Shown here piece by piece: positions 13,359-26,486 of a stretch of 64,000 bases of DNA (position 1 is the first letter of the stretch; each line of letters begins with the position of its first letter). The stretch is from Hydractinia symbiolongicarpus. Taxonomy: Eukaryota; Cnidaria; Hydrozoa; Anthoathecata; Hydractiniidae. The stretch lies in contig NC_079884.1 in NCBI RefSeq assembly GCF_029227915.1, positions 2,048,001 through 2,112,000 of the forward strand. Direction: 5' to 3'. The notes under the pieces are model-generated. The model did no database searches. It was not told the DNA's origin and saw only the letters and a list, made by a program, of their open reading frames with translations. The translations under genes and the position numbers were made by a program.

Positions 13359-16300
13359 CTACTTAGAAATATCGGAAAAATATCACTAAATACATGTTGG
13401 TACGAATATGTGACGCAACCGTTGTAACTCAAACTGATTAATTCCGCTAGAAAGTCAATGAAATGTAGTTTTTTAAACTGTTTCCATTTCTTCAGCATGC
13501 TCTAACGGCTAGGATTGGTCCCACAGTAAAAAATTTCTTACTCTTCTACACTTTCAAATAAAGCGCTACCACAGCGCCCAGTGTAATCGCTGAGTTCCAG
13601 CAATCATGTCAAATTAAGAAGAATGTTACTTCTTGGAGTCCAATTGTCTCATTTATTCCATTTAGGAGGTCAAAGTGCAAAATAAGTTTAATTAAGTCCC
13701 ACAGTCAATCGTTTCACTGTTTCAAGCGATACAACTTAACAATTTCGGAAAATATCACTAAATACATGTTGGTACGAATATGTGACGCAACCGTTGTAAC
13801 TCAAATTGATTGATTCCGCTAGGAAGTCAATGAAATGTAGTTTTTGAACCTGTTTCCATTTCTTCAACGCGCGCTAACTGCTAGGATTGGTCCCATAGTA
13901 AAAAATGACTTACTTATCTACACTTTTAAATAAAGCGGTACCACAGCGCCCAGTGTAATCGCTGAGTTCCAGCAATCATATCAGATTAAGAAGAATGTTA
14001 CTTCTTGGAGTCCAATTGTCTCATTTATCGCATTTAGGAGGTCAAAGTCCAATGTAAGTTCAATTAAGTCCCACAGTCAATCGTTTCACTGTTAAAAGCG
14101 ATACAACTTAGAAATATCGGAAAAATATCACTAAATACATGTTGGTACGAATATGTGACGCAACCGTTGTAACTCCAACGGATTTATACCGCTACAAAGT
14201 CAAGGAAATAGAGTTTTCGGAACTGTTTCCATTTCTTCAGCGCGCGCTAACGGCTAGGATTGGTCCCACAGTAAAAAATGACTTACTTATCTACACTTTC
14301 AAGTAAAGCGCTACCACAGCGCCCAGTGTAATGGCTGAGTTCCAGCAATCATGTCAAATTAAGAAGAATGTTATTTTTTGGAGTCCAATTTGCTCATTTA
14401 TCACATTTAGGAGGTCAAAGTCCAAAATCAGTTCAATTAAATCCCACAGTCAATCGTTTCACTGTTACAAGCGATACAACTTAGTAATATCGGAAAAATA
14501 TTGCTAAATACATGTTGGTGCGAATATGTGACCCCACCATTGTAACTCCAACGGATTGATACCGCTAGAAAGTCAAGGAAATAGAGTTTTCGAAACTGTT
14601 TCCATTTCTTCAGCGCGCGCTAACGGCTAGGATTGGTCCCACAGTAAAAAATGACTTACTTATCTACACTTTCAAATAACGCGCTACCACAGCGCCCAGT
14701 GTAATCGCTAAGTTCCAGCAATCATGTCAAATTAAGAAGAATGATATTTTTTAGAGTCCAATTGTCTCACTTATCAAATTTAGGAGGTCAAAGTCCAAAA
14801 TCAGTTCAATTAAGTCCCACAGTCAATCGTTTCACTGTTACAAGCGATACAACTTAGTAATATCGGAAAAATATCACTAACTACTTGTTGGTACGAATAT
14901 GTGACGCAACCGTTGTAACTGAAACGGATTGATACCTATAGAAAGTCAATGAAATGTAGTTTTTGAAACTGTTTCCATTTCTTCAGCCCGCGCTAACGGC
15001 TAAGATTGGTCCCACAGTATAAAATGACTTACTTATCTACACTTTCAAATAAAGCGCTACCACAGCACCCAGAGGAATCGCTGAATTCCAGCAATCATGC
15101 CTAATTAAGAAGAATGTTGTTTCTTGGAAACCAATTGTTTCATTTATCAAATTTAGGAGATCAAAGTCCAAAACCAGTTCAATTAAGTCCCACAGTCAAT
15201 CGTTTCACTGTTAAAAGCGATGCAACCTAGTTTTATCAGAAAAATATCGCTAAATACATGTTGGTACGAATATGTGACGCAACCTTTGTAACTCAACCGG
15301 ACTGATACTGTTAGAAAGACAATGAAATGTAGTTTTGGAAACTGTCTCTATTTATTCAGCGCGCTAACGGCAAGGATTGGTCCCACTGTAGAAAATGACT
15401 AATTTATCTAAATATCTTAATAAAGCGCTCCCACACGCCCAGTGTAATCGCTGAGTTCCAGCAATCATGTCAAATTAAGAAGAATGTTATTTCTTGGAGT
15501 CCAATTGCCTCATTTATAACATTTATAAGGCCAAAGTCCAAAATCAGTTCAATTAAGTCCCACAATCAATCGTTTCACTGTTAAAAGCGATACAACTTAG
15601 AAATATCGGAAAAATATCACTAAATACATGTTGGTACGAATATGTGACGCAACCGTTGTAACTCAACCTGATTGATTCCGCTTGGAAGTCAATGAAATGT
15701 AGTTTTTGAACCTGTTTTCATTTCTTCAGCGCGCGCTAACGGCTAGGATTGGTCCCATAGTAAAAAATGACTTACTTATCTACACTTTTAAATAAAGCGG
15801 TACCACAGCGCCCAGTGTAATCGCTGAGTTCCAGCAATCATGTCAAATTAAGAAGAATGTTACTTCTTGGAGTCCAATTGTCTCATTTATCGCATTTAGG
15901 AGGTCAAAGTCCAATGTAAGTTCAATTAAGTCCCACAGTCAATCGTTTCACTGTTAAACGCGATACAACTTAGAAATATCGGAAAAATATCACTAAATAC
16001 ATGTTGGTACGAATATGTGACGCAACCGTTGTAACTCAAACTGATTAATTCCGCTAGAAAGTCAATGAAATGTAGTTTTTTAAACTGTTTCCATTTCTTC
16101 AGCATGCTCTAACGGCTAGGATTGGTCCCACAGTAAAAAATTTCTTACTTATCTACACTTTCAAATAAAGCGCTACCACAGCGCCCAGTGTAATCGCTGA
16201 GTTCCAGCAATCATGTCAAATTAAGAAGAATGTTACTTCTTGGAGTCCAATTGTCTCATTTATCGCATTTAGGAGGTCAAAGTGCAAAATAAGTTTAATT

Positions 16301-19300
16301 AAGTCCCACAGTCAATCGTTTCACTGTTTCAAGCGATACAACTTAACATTATCGGAAAATATCACTAAATACATGTTGGTACGAATATGTGACGCAACCG
16401 TTGTAACTCAAACTGATTGATTCCGCTAGGAAGTCAATGAATTGTAGTTTTTGAACCTGTTTCCATTTCTTCAGCGCGCGCTAACGGCTAGGATTGGTCC
16501 CACAGTAAAAAATGACTTACTTATCTACACTTTCAAGTAAAGCGCTACCACAGCGCCCAGTGTAATCGCTGAGTTCCAGCAATCATGTCAAATTAAGAAG
16601 AATGTTATTTTTTGGAGTCCAATTTGCTCATTTATCACATTTAGGAGGTCAAAGTCCAAAATCAGTTCAATTAAATCCCACAGTCAATCGTTTCACTGTT
16701 ACAAGCGATACAACTTAGTAATATCGGAAAAATATTGCTAAATACATGTTGGTGCGAATATGTGACCCCACCATTGTAACTCCAACGGATTGATACCGCT
16801 AGAAAGTCAAGGAAATTGAGTTTTCAAAACTGTTTCCATTTCTTCAGCGCGCGCTAACGGCTAGGATTGGTCCCACAGTAAAAAATGACTTACTTATCTA
16901 CACTTTCAAATAACGCGCTACCACAGCGCCCAGTGTAATCGCTAAGTTCCAGCACTCATGTCAAATGAAGAAGAATGATATTTTTTAGAGTCCAATTGTC
17001 TCACTTATCAAATTTAGGAGGTCAAAGTCCAAATTCAGTTCAATTGAGTCCCACAGTCAATCGTTTCACTGTTACAAGCGATACAACTTAGTAATATCGG
17101 AAAAATATCACTAACTACTTGTTGGTACGAATATGTGACGCAACCGTTGTAACTGAAACGGATTGATACCTATAGAAATTCAATGAAATGTAGTTTTTGA
17201 AACTGTTTCCATTTCTTCAGCCCGCGCTAACGGCTAAGATTGGTCCCACATTATAAAATGACTTACTTATCTACACTTTCAAATAAAGCGCTACCACAGC
17301 ACCCAGAGAAATCGCTGAATTCCAGCAATCATGCCTAATTAAGAAGAATGTTGTTTCTTGGAAACCAATTGTCTCATTTATCAAATTTAGGAGATCAAAG
17401 TCCAAAACCAGTTCAATTAAGTCCCACAGTCAATCGTTTCACTGTTAAAAGCGATGCAACCTAGTTTTATCAGAAAAATATCGCTAAATACATGTTGGTA
17501 CGAATATGTGACGCAACCTTTTGTAACTCAACCGGACTGATACTGTTAGAAAGACAATGAAATGTAGTTTTGGAAACTGTCTCCATTTATTCAGCGCGCT
17601 AACGGCAAGGATTGGTCCCACTGTAGAAAATGACTAATTTATCTAAATATTTTAATAAAGCGCTCCCACCCCGCCCAGTGTAATCGCTGAGTTCCAGCAA
17701 TCATGTCAAATTAAGAAGAATGTTATTTCTTAGAGTCCAATTGCCTCATTTATAACATTTATAAGGCCAAAGTCCAAAATCAGTTCAATTAAGTCCCACA
17801 ATCAATCGTTTCACTGTTAAAAGCGATACAACTTAGAAATATCGGAAAAATATCACTAAATACATGTTGGTACGAATATGTGACGCAACCGTTGTAACTC
17901 CAACGGATTGATACCGCTAGAAAGTCAAGGAAATAGAGTTTTCGAAACTGTTTCCATTTATTCAGCGCGCGCTAACGGCTAGGATTGGTCCCACAGTAAA
18001 AAATGACTTACTTATCTACACTTTCAAATAACGCGCTACCACAGCGCCTAGTGTAATCTCTGAGTTCCAGCAATCATGTCAAATTAAGAAGAATGTTATT
18101 TTTTAGAGTCCAATTGTCTCATTTATCACATTTAGGAGGTCAAAGTCTAAGTCAGTTCAATTAAGTCACACAGTCAATCGTTTCACTGTTACAAGCGATA
18201 CAACTTAGTAGTATCGGAAAAATATCCCTAACTACATGTTGGTACGAATATGTGACGCAACCGTTGCAACTCAAACGGATTGATACTGCTAGAAAGTCAA
18301 TGAAATGTAGTTTTTGAAACTGTTTCCATTTCGTCAGCGTACTCTAACGACTAGGATTGGTCCCACAGTAAAAAATTTCTTACTTATCTACACTTTCAAA
18401 TAAAGCGCCACCACAGCGCGCAGTGTAATCGCTGAGTTCCAGCAATCATGTCAAATTAAGAAGAATGTTGTTTCTTGGCGTCCAATTGGCTCATTTATCA
18501 CATTTAGGAGGTCAAAGTGCAAAATAAGTTTAATTAACTCCCACAGTCAATCGTTTCACTGTTACAAGCGATACAACTTAACATTATCGGAAAATATCAC
18601 TAAGTACATGTTGGTACGAATATGTGACGCAACCGTTGTAACTCAAACTCATTGATTCCGCTAGGAAGTCAATGAAATGTAGTTTTTGAACCTGTTTCCA
18701 TTTCTTCAACGCGCGCTAACGGCTAGGATTGGTCCCACAGTAAAAAATGACTTACTTATCTACACTTTCAAGTAAAGCGCTACCACAGCGCCCAGTGTAA
18801 TCGCTGAGTTCCAGCAATCATGTCAAGTTAAGAAGAATGTTATTTTTTGGAGTCCAATTTGCTCATTTATCACATTTAGGAGGTCAAAGTCCAAAATCAG
18901 TTCAATTAAATCCCACAGTCAATCGTTTCACTGTTACAAGCGATACAACTTAGTAATATCGGAAAAATATTGCTAAATACATGTTGGTGCGAATATGTGA
19001 CGCCACCATTGTAACTCCATCGGATTGATACCGCTAGAAAGTCAAGGAAATAGAGTTTTCGAAACTGTTTCCATTTCTTCAGCGCGCGCTAACGGCTTGA
19101 ATTGGTCCCACAGTAAAAAATGACTTACTTATCTACACTTTCAAATAACGCGCTACCACAGCGCCCAGTGTAATCGCTGAGTTCCAGCAATCATGTCAAA
19201 TTAAGAAAAATGATATTTTTTAGAGTCCAATTGTCTCACTTATCAAATTTAGGAGGTCAAAGTCCAAAATCAGTTAAATTAAGTCCCACAGTCAATCGTT

Positions 19301-20230
19301 TCACTGTTACAAGCGATACAACTTAGTAATATCGGAAAAATATCAGTAACTACTTGTTGGTACGAATATGTGACGCAACCGTTGTAACTAAAACGGATTG
19401 TTACCTCTAGAAAGTCAATGAAATGTAGTTTTTGAAACTGTTTCCATTTCTTCAGCCCGCGCTAACGGCTAAGATTGGTCCCACAGTATAAAATGACTTA
19501 CTTATCTACACTTTCAAATAAAGCGCTACCACAGCACCCAGAGGAATCGCTGAATTCCAGCAATCATGCCTAATTAAGAAGAATGTTGTTTCTTGGAAAC
19601 CAATTCTCTCATTTTTCAAATTTAGGAGATCAAAGTCCAAAACCAGTTCAATTAAGTCCCACAGTCAATCGTTTCACTGGTAAAAGCGATGCAACCTAGT
19701 TTTATCAGAAAAATATCGCTAAATACATGTTGGTACGAATATGTGACGCAACCTTTGTAACTTAGCCGGACTGATACTATTAGAAAGACAATGAAATGTA
19801 GTTTTAGAAACTGTCTCTATTTATTCAGCGCGCTAACGGCAAGGATTGGTCCCACTGTACAAAATGACTAATTTATCTAAATATTTTAATAAAGCGCTCC
19901 CACACCGCCCAGTGTAATCGCTGAGTTCCAGCAATCATGTCAAATTAAGAAGAATGTTATTTCTTGGAGTCCAATTGCCTCATTTATAACATTTATAAGG
20001 CCAAAGTCCAAAATCAGTTCAATTAAGTCCCACAATCAATCGTTTCACTGTTAAAAGCGATACAACTTAGAAATATCGGAAAAATATCACTAAATACATG
20101 TTGGTACGAATATGTGACGCAACCGTTGTAACTCCAACGGATTGATACCGATAGAAAGTCAAGGAAATAGAGTTTTCGAAACTGTTTCCATTTCTTCAGC
20201 GCGCGCTAACGGCTAGGATTGGTCCAACAG
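13283..20230 (+). repeat. Six-monomer higher-order repeat, offset ~2235 bp
   Basis: Monomers start at 13359, 13732, 14104, 14477, 14850, 15223, 15593, 15966, 16339, 16711, 17084, 17457, 17829, 18201, 18574, 18946, 19319, 19692 and 20063. Monomers at 14477, 16711 and 18946 (TATTGCTAAATAC, CCACCATTG) correspond, as do 14850/17084/19319 (CAGCCCGCGCTAACGGCTAAG) and the D-type 15223/17457/19692. The third unit is incomplete. Left of it, 13359 and 13732 match 15966 and 16339 at offset 2607: one extra monomer (14104) lies in the first copy and is missing later. TTTCTTACT variants mark 13534, 16141 and 18377. Confidence 0.85.
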
Positions 20231-22530
20231 TATAAAATGACTTACTTATCTACACTTTCAAATAAAGCGCTACCACACCGCCCAGTGTAATCGCTGAGTT
20301 CCAGCAATCATGTCAAATTAAGAAGAATGTTATTTCTTAGAGTCCAATTGTCTCATTTATCACATTTAGGAGGTCAAAGTCCAAAATCAGCTCAATTAAG
20401 TCCCACAGTCAATCGTTTCACTGTTACAAGCGATACAACTTAGTAAAATCGGAAAAATATCACTAACTACTTGTTGGTACGAATATGTGACGCAACCGTT
20501 GTAACTGAAACGGATTGATACCGCTAGAAAGTCAATGAAATGTAGTTTTTGAAACTGTTTCCATTTCTTCAGCGCACGCTAACGGCTAAGATTGGTCCCA
20601 CAGTATAAAATGACTTACTTATCTACACTTTCAAATAAAGCGCTACTACAGCACCCAGAGGAATCGCTGAATTCCAGCAATCATGCCTAATTAAGAAGAA
20701 TGTTATTTCTTGGAATCCTATTGTCTCACTTATCAAATTTAGGAGATCAAAGTCCAAAACCAGTTCAATTAAGTCCCACAGTCAATCGTTTCACTGTTAA
20801 AAGCGATGCAACCTAGTTTTATCAGAAAAATATCGCTAAATACATGTTGGTACGAATATGTGACGCAACCTTTGTAACTCAACCGGACTGATACTGTTAG
20901 AAAGACAATGAAATGTAGTTTTGGAAACTGTCTCTATTTATTCAGCGCGCTAACGGCAAGGATTGGTCCCACTGTACAAAATGACTAATTTATCTAAATA
21001 TATTAATAAAGCGCTCCCACACCGCCCAGTGTAATCGCTGAGTTCCAGCAATCATGTCAAATTAAGAAGAATGTTATTTCTTAGAGTCCAATTGCCTCAT
21101 TTATAACATTTATAAGGCCAAAGTCCAAAATCAGTTCAATTAAGTCCCACAATCAATCGCTTCACTGTTACAAGCGATACAACTTAGTAATATCGGAAAA
21201 ATATCACAAAATACATGTTGGTACAAATATATGACGCAACCGTTGTAACTCAAACATGTAGTTTTTGAAACTGTCTCCATTTCTTCAGCGCGCGCTAACG
21301 GCTAGGATTGGTCCCACAGTAAAAAATGACTTACTTATCTACACTTTCAAATAAAGCGCTACCACAGCGCCCAGTGTAATCGCTGAGTTCCAGCAATCAT
21401 GTCAAATTAAGAAGAATGTTATTTCTTGGAGTCCAATTGTCTCATTTATCACATTTAGGAGGTCAAAGTCCAAAATCAGTTCAATTAAGTCACACAGTCA
21501 ATCGTTTCACTGTTACAAGCGATACAACTTAGTAATATCGGAAAGATATCACTAACTACATGTTGGTACGAATATGTGACGCAACCGTTGTAACTCAAAC
21601 GGATTGATACCGCTAGATAGTCAATGAAATGTAGTTTTTGAACCTGTTTCCATTTCCTCAGCGCGCGCTAACAGCTAGGATTGGTCCCATAGTAAAAAAT
21701 GACTTACTTATCTACACTTTTAAATAAAGCGGTACAACAGCGCCCAGTGTAATCGCTGAGTTCCAGCAATCATGTCAAATTAAGAAGAATGTTACTTCTT
21801 GGAGTCCAATTGTCTCATTTATCCCATTTAGGAGGTCAAAGTCCAATGTAAGTTCAATTAAGTGCCACAGTCAATCGTTTCACTGTTAAAAGCGATGCAA
21901 CTTAGAAATATCGGAAAAATATCACTAAATACATGTTGGTACGAATATGTGACGCAACCGTTGTAACTCCAACGGATTGATACCGCTAGAAAGTCAGGGA
22001 AATAGAGTTTTCGAAACTGTTTCCATTTCTTCAGCGCGCTAGCGGCTGGGATTGGTCCCACAGTAAAAAATGACTTACTTATCTACACTTTCAAATAACG
22101 CGCTACAACAGCGCCCGGTGTAATCCCTGATTTCCAGCAATCATGTCAAATTAAAAAGAATGTTATTTTTCGGAATTCAATTGTCTCATTTATCACATTT
22201 AGGAGGTCAAAGTCCAAAATCAGTTCAACTAAGTCCCACAGTCAATCGTTTTACTGTTACAAGCGATACAACTTAGTAATATCGGAAAAATATCACTAAC
22301 TACTTGTTGGTACGAATATGTGACGCAACCGTTGTAACTCAAGCGGATTGATACCGCTAGAAAGTCAATGAAATGTAGTTTTTGAAACTGTTTCCATTTC
22401 TTCAGCGCGCACTAACGGCTAGGATTGGTCCCACAGTATAAAATGACTTACTTATCTACACTTTCAAATAAAGCGCTACCACAGCACCCAGAGGAATCGC
22501 TGAATTCCAGCAATCATGCCTAATTAAGAA
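20231..22530 (+). repeat. Transition segment
   Basis: Monomers start at 20436, 20809, 21180, 21525, 21898 and 22269. Those at 20436 and 20809 repeat 19319 and 19692 at offset 1117 (three monomers). 20809 is D type and is followed by a short monomer, 21180. 21525 and 21898 carry variants (CTAGATAGTCAATG with ACAGCTAGG; GCGCGCTAGCGGCTGGG) that reappear at 31065 and 32526. Confidence 0.8.
21180..21524 (+). repeat. Short monomer, 28-bp deletion, sublineage a (345 bp)
   Basis: Same CAAAC/ATGTAG junction. Sublineage a keeps an ordinary body (GTAGTTTTTGAAACTGTCTC, GCGCGCGCTAACGGCTAGG). It follows the D-type monomer at 20809. Confidence 0.85.
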
Positions 22531-22641
22531 GAATGTTGTTTCTTGGAATCCAATTGTCTCATTTATCAAATTTAGGAGGTCAAAGTCCAAAATAAGTTTA
22601 ATTAAGTCCCAAAGTCAATCGTTTCACTGTTACAAGCGATA

Positions 22642-23731
22642 CAACTTAGTATCATCGGAAAATATCACTAAATACATGTTGGTACGAATATGTGACGCAA
22701 CCGTTGTAACTCAAACGGATTGATACTGCTAGGAAGTCAATGAAATGTAGTTTTTGAACCTGTTTCCATTTCTTCAGCGCGCGCTAACGGATAGGATTAG
22801 TCCTATAGTAAAAAATGACTTACTTATCTACACTTTTAAATAAAGCGGTACCACAGCGCCCAGTGTAATCGCTGAGTTCCAGCAATCATGTCAAATTAAG
22901 AAGAACGTTACTTCTTGGAGTCCAATTGTCTCATTAATCCCATTTAGGAGGTCAAAGTCCAATGTAAGTTCAATTAAGTCCCACAGTCAATCGTTTCACT
23001 GTTAAAAGCGATACAACTTAGTAATATCGGAAAAATATCACAAAATACATGTTGGTACAAATATATGACGCAACCGTTGTAACTCAAACATGTAGTTTTT
23101 GAAACTGTCTCTATTTCTTCAACGCGCGCTAACGGCTAGGATTGGTACCACAGTTAAAAATGAGTTACTTATTTACACTTTCAAATAAAGCGCTAGCACA
23201 GCTCCCAGTATAATAGCTGAGTTCCAGCAATCATGTCAAATTAAGAAGAATGTTACTTCTTGGAGTCCAATTGTCTCATTTATCCCATTTAGGAGGTCAA
23301 AGTCCAATGTAAGTTCAATTAAGTCCCACAGGCAATCGTTTCACTGTTAAAAGCGATACAACTTAGAAATATCGGAAAAATATCACTAAATACATGTTGG
23401 TACGAATATGTGACGCAACCGTTGTAACTACAACGGATTGATACCGCTAGAAAGTCAAGGAAATAGAGTTTTTGAAACTGTTTCCATTTCTTCAGCGCGC
23501 GCTAACGGCTAGGATTGGTCCCACAGTAAAAAATGACTTACTTATCTACACTTTTAAATAAAGCGCTACCACAGCGCCCAGTGTAATCGCTGAGTTCCAG
23601 CAATCATGTCAAATTAAGAAGAATGTTATTTCTTGGAGTCCAATTGTCTCATTTATCACATTTAGGAGGTCAAAGTCCAAAATCAGTTCAATTAAGTCCC
23701 ACAGTCAATCGTTTCACTGTTACAAGCGATA
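22642..23731 (+). repeat. Trimer cassette, copy 1 (1090 bp)
   Basis: Composed of an ATCATCGG-headed monomer with CGGATAGGATTAGTCCTATAG (22642), a 28-bp-deleted monomer (23014) and a regular monomer with AACTACAACGG (23359). Confidence 0.85.
23014..23358 (+). repeat. Short monomer, 28-bp deletion, sublineage a (345 bp)
   Basis: Middle member of trimer cassette copy 1; TATATGACGCAACC and GGTACCACAGTTAAAAATGAG variants. Confidence 0.85.
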
Positions 23732-24072
23732 CAACTTAGTATTATCGGAAAATGTCACTAAATACATGTTGGTACCAATATGTGACGCAACCGTTGTAAC
23801 TCAAACTGATTGATACCGCTAGCAAGTCAATGAAATGTAGTTTTTGAACTTGTTTCCATTTCTTCAGCGCGCGCTAACGGCTAGGATTGCTCCCATAGTA
23901 AAAAATGAATTACTTATCTACACTTTTAAATAAAGCGATACCACAGCGCCCAGTGTAATCGCTGAGTTCCAGCAATCATGTCAAATTAAGAAGAATGTTA
24001 CTTCTTGCAGTTAAAGTCCAATATAAGTTCAATTAAGTCCCACAGTCAATCATTTCACTGTTAAAAGCGATA
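23732..24072 (+). repeat. Monomer with 31-bp deletion (341 bp)
   Basis: CTTGCAGTTAAAGTCC replaces the longer stretch from CTTGGAGTCC to GTCAAAGTCC; about reference positions 280-310 are lost. TTGGTACCAATATG and GCTCCCATAG variants accompany it. Confidence 0.84.
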
Positions 24073-24444
24073 CCACTTAGAAATATCGGAAAAATATCAC
24101 TAAATACATGTTGGTACGAATATGTGACGCAACCGTTGTAACTCCAACGGATTGATACCGCTAGAAAGTCAAGGAAATAGAGTTTTCGAAGCTGTTTCCA
24201 TTTCTTCAGCGCGCGCTAACGGCAAGGTTTGGTCCCACAGTAAAAAATGACTTACTTATCTACACTTTTAAATAAAGCGCTACCACAGCGCCCAGTGTAA
24301 TCGCTGAGTTCCAGCAATCATGTCAAATTAAGAAGAATGTTATTTCTTGGAGTCCAATTGGCTCATTTATCACATTTAGGAGATCAAAGTCAAAATCAGT
24401 TCAATTAAGTCCCACAATCTGTCGCTTCACTGTTACAAGCGATA

Positions 24445-24789
24445 CAACTTAGTAATATCGGAAAAATATCACAAAATACATGTTGGTACAAATATATGAC
24501 GCAACCGTTGTAACTCAAACATGTAGTTTTTGAAACTGTCTCTATTTCTTCAGCGCGCGCTAACGGCTAGGATTGGTACCACAGTAAAAAATGACTTACT
24601 TATTTACACTTTCAAATAAAGCGCTAGCACAGCGCCCAGTATAATCGCTGAGTTCCAGCAATCATGTCAAATTAAGAAGAATGTTACTTCTTGGAGTCCA
24701 CTTGTCTCATTTATCCCATTTATGAGGTCAAAGTCCAATGTAAGTTCAATTAAGTCCCACAGGCAATCGTTTCACTGTTAAAAGCGATA
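24445..24789 (+). repeat. Short monomer, 28-bp deletion, sublineage a (345 bp)
   Basis: Same junction; lies outside a full cassette, between the monomers at 24073 and 24790. Confidence 0.85.
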
Positions 24790-25905
24790 CAGCTTAGAAA
24801 TATCGGAAAAATATCACTAAATACATGTTGGTACGAATATGTGACGGAACCGTTGTAACTACAACGGATTGATCCCTCTAGAAAGTCAAGGAAATAGAGT
24901 TTTCGAAACTGTTTCCATTTCTTCAGCGCGCGCTAACGGCTAGGATTACCCACAGTAAAAAATGACTTACTTATCTACACTTTCAAATAAAGCGCTACCA
25001 CAGCGCCCAGTGTAATCGCTGAGTTCCAGCAATCATGTCAAATTAAGAAGAATGTTATTTCTTGGAGTCCAATTGTCTCATTTATCACATTTAGGAGGTC
25101 AAAGTCCAAAATCAGTTCAATTAAGTCACACAGTCAATCGTTTCACTGTTACAAGCGATACAACTTAGTAATATCGGAAAGATATCACTAACTACATGTT
25201 GGTACGAATATGTGACGCAACCGTTGCAACTCAAACGGATTGATACCGTTAGAAAATCAATGAAATGTAGTTTTCGAAACTGTTTCCATTTCTTCAGCGC
25301 GCGCTAACGGCTAGGAATGGTCCAACAATAAAAAATGACTTACTTATCTACACTTTCAAATAAAGCGCTACCACAGCGCGCAGTGTAATCGCTGAGTTCC
25401 AGCAATCATGTCAAATTAAGAAGAATGTTGTTTCTTGGAATCCAATTGTCTCATTTATCAAATTTAGGAGGTCAAAGTCCAAAATAAGTTTAATTAAGTC
25501 CCAAAGTCAATCGTTTCACTGTTACAAGCGATACAACTTAGTATCATCGGAAAATATCACTAAATACATGTTGGTACGAATATGTGACGCAACCGTTGTA
25601 ACTCAAACGGATTGATACTGCTAGGAAGTCAATGAAATGTAGTTTTTGAACCTGTTTCCATTTCTGCAGCGCGCCCTAACGGATAGGATTAGTCCTATAG
25701 TAAAAAATGACTTACTTATCTACACTTTTAAATAAAGCGGTACCACAGCGCCCAGTGTAATCGCTGAGTTCCAGCAATCATGTCAAATTAAGAAGAACGT
25801 TACTTCTTGGAGTCCAATTGTCTCATTAATCCCATTTAGGAGGTCAAAGTCCAATGTAAGTTCAATTAAGTCCCACAGTCAATCGTTTCACTGTTAAAAG
25901 CGATA

Positions 25906-26250
25906 CAACTTAGTAATATCGGAAAAATATCACAAAATACATGTTGGTACAAATATATGACGCAACCGTTGTAACTCAAACATGTAGTTTTTGAAACTGT
26001 CTCTATTTCTTCAGCGCGCGCTAACGGCTAGGATTGGTACCACAGTTAAAAATGAGTTACTTATTTACACTTTCAAATAAAGCGCTAGCACAGCTCCCAG
26101 TAGAATAGCTGAGTTCCAGCAATCATGTCAAATTAAGAAGAATGTTACTTCTTGGAGTCCAATTGTCTCATTTATCCCATTTAGGAGGTCAAAGTCCAAT
26201 GTAAGTTCAATTAAGTCCCACAGGCAATCGTTTCACTGTTAAAAGCGATA
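25906..26250 (+). repeat. Short monomer, 28-bp deletion, sublineage a (345 bp)
   Basis: Middle member of cassette copy 2; near copy of the monomer at 23014 at offset 2892. Confidence 0.85.
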
Positions 26251-26310
26251 CAACTTAGAAATATCGGAAAAATATCACTAAATACATGTTGGTACGAATA
26301 TGTGACGCAA

Positions 26311-26328
26311 CCGTTGTAACTACAACGG
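26311..26328. other. Hairpin dyad 1 (monomer 61-78)
   Basis: CCGTTG pairs with CAACGG across a 6-nt loop, TAACTA here and TAACTC in many monomers. The dyad is perfect in monomers with CCAACGG or ACAACGG and imperfect in those with CAAACGG, GAAACGG, CAACCGG or with CCATTG on the left arm. The changes are not consistently compensatory, so a conserved RNA or DNA structure is not established. The 28-bp deletion class breaks off inside the right arm of this dyad. Confidence 0.6.
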
Positions 26329-26365
26329 ATTGATACCGCTAGAAAGTCAAGGAAATAGAGTTTTC

Positions 26366-26376
26366 GAAACTGTTTC
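26366..26376. other. Dyad GAAACTGTTTC (monomer 116-126)
   Basis: GAAAC and GTTTC are inverted copies around a single T. The element is present in most monomers; variants read GAACCTGTTTC, GAAACTGCTTC or GAAACTGTCTC and weaken it. In many monomers the preceding bases read TTTTC and in others TTTTT. Confidence 0.55.
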
Positions 26377-26385
26377 CATTTCTTC

Positions 26386-26395
26386 AGCGCGCGCT
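26386..26395. other. GC palindrome AGCGCGCGCT (monomer 136-145)
   Basis: A perfect 10-bp palindrome of alternating purine and pyrimidine, the most GC-rich point of the monomer. Such (CG)n runs can adopt Z-DNA; that is family knowledge, not shown here. Some monomers have lost one CG step and read AGCGCGCT, still a palindrome, for example near 872, 10572, 22034 and 32660. The right-hand family often reads GCGCGCGGTAAC, which breaks the symmetry. Confidence 0.75.
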
Positions 26396-26454
26396 AACGG
26401 CTAGGATTGGTCCCACAGTAAAAAATGACTTACTTATCTACACTTTTAAATAAA

Positions 26455-26469
26455 GCGCTACCACAGCGC
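26455..26469. other. Hairpin GCGCT-ACCAC-AGCGC (monomer 205-219)
   Basis: A five-base GC-rich stem with a 5-nt loop, ACCAC or AGCAC in most monomers. It is broken in the GCGGTACCAC variants and replaced in the D type by CGCTCCCACACCGCCC. With the palindrome 60 bp upstream it brackets the part of the monomer where many recombination junctions lie. Confidence 0.6.
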
Positions 26470-26486
26470 CCAGTGTAATCGCTGAG

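Noticed and set aside
26361-26376. CENP-B-box-like TTTTCGAAACTGTTTC
   Set aside because: It shares only the TTCG start with the human CENP-B box pattern; the required A and CGGG at their spacing are missing on both strands.
26456-26461. AATAAA-like hexamer (CAAATAAAGCG) in most monomers as a polyadenylation signal
   Set aside because: It recurs only because the monomer recurs, there is no gene upstream, and it is lost in the right-hand family without other change. Here the nearby copy reads TTAAATAAAGCG.
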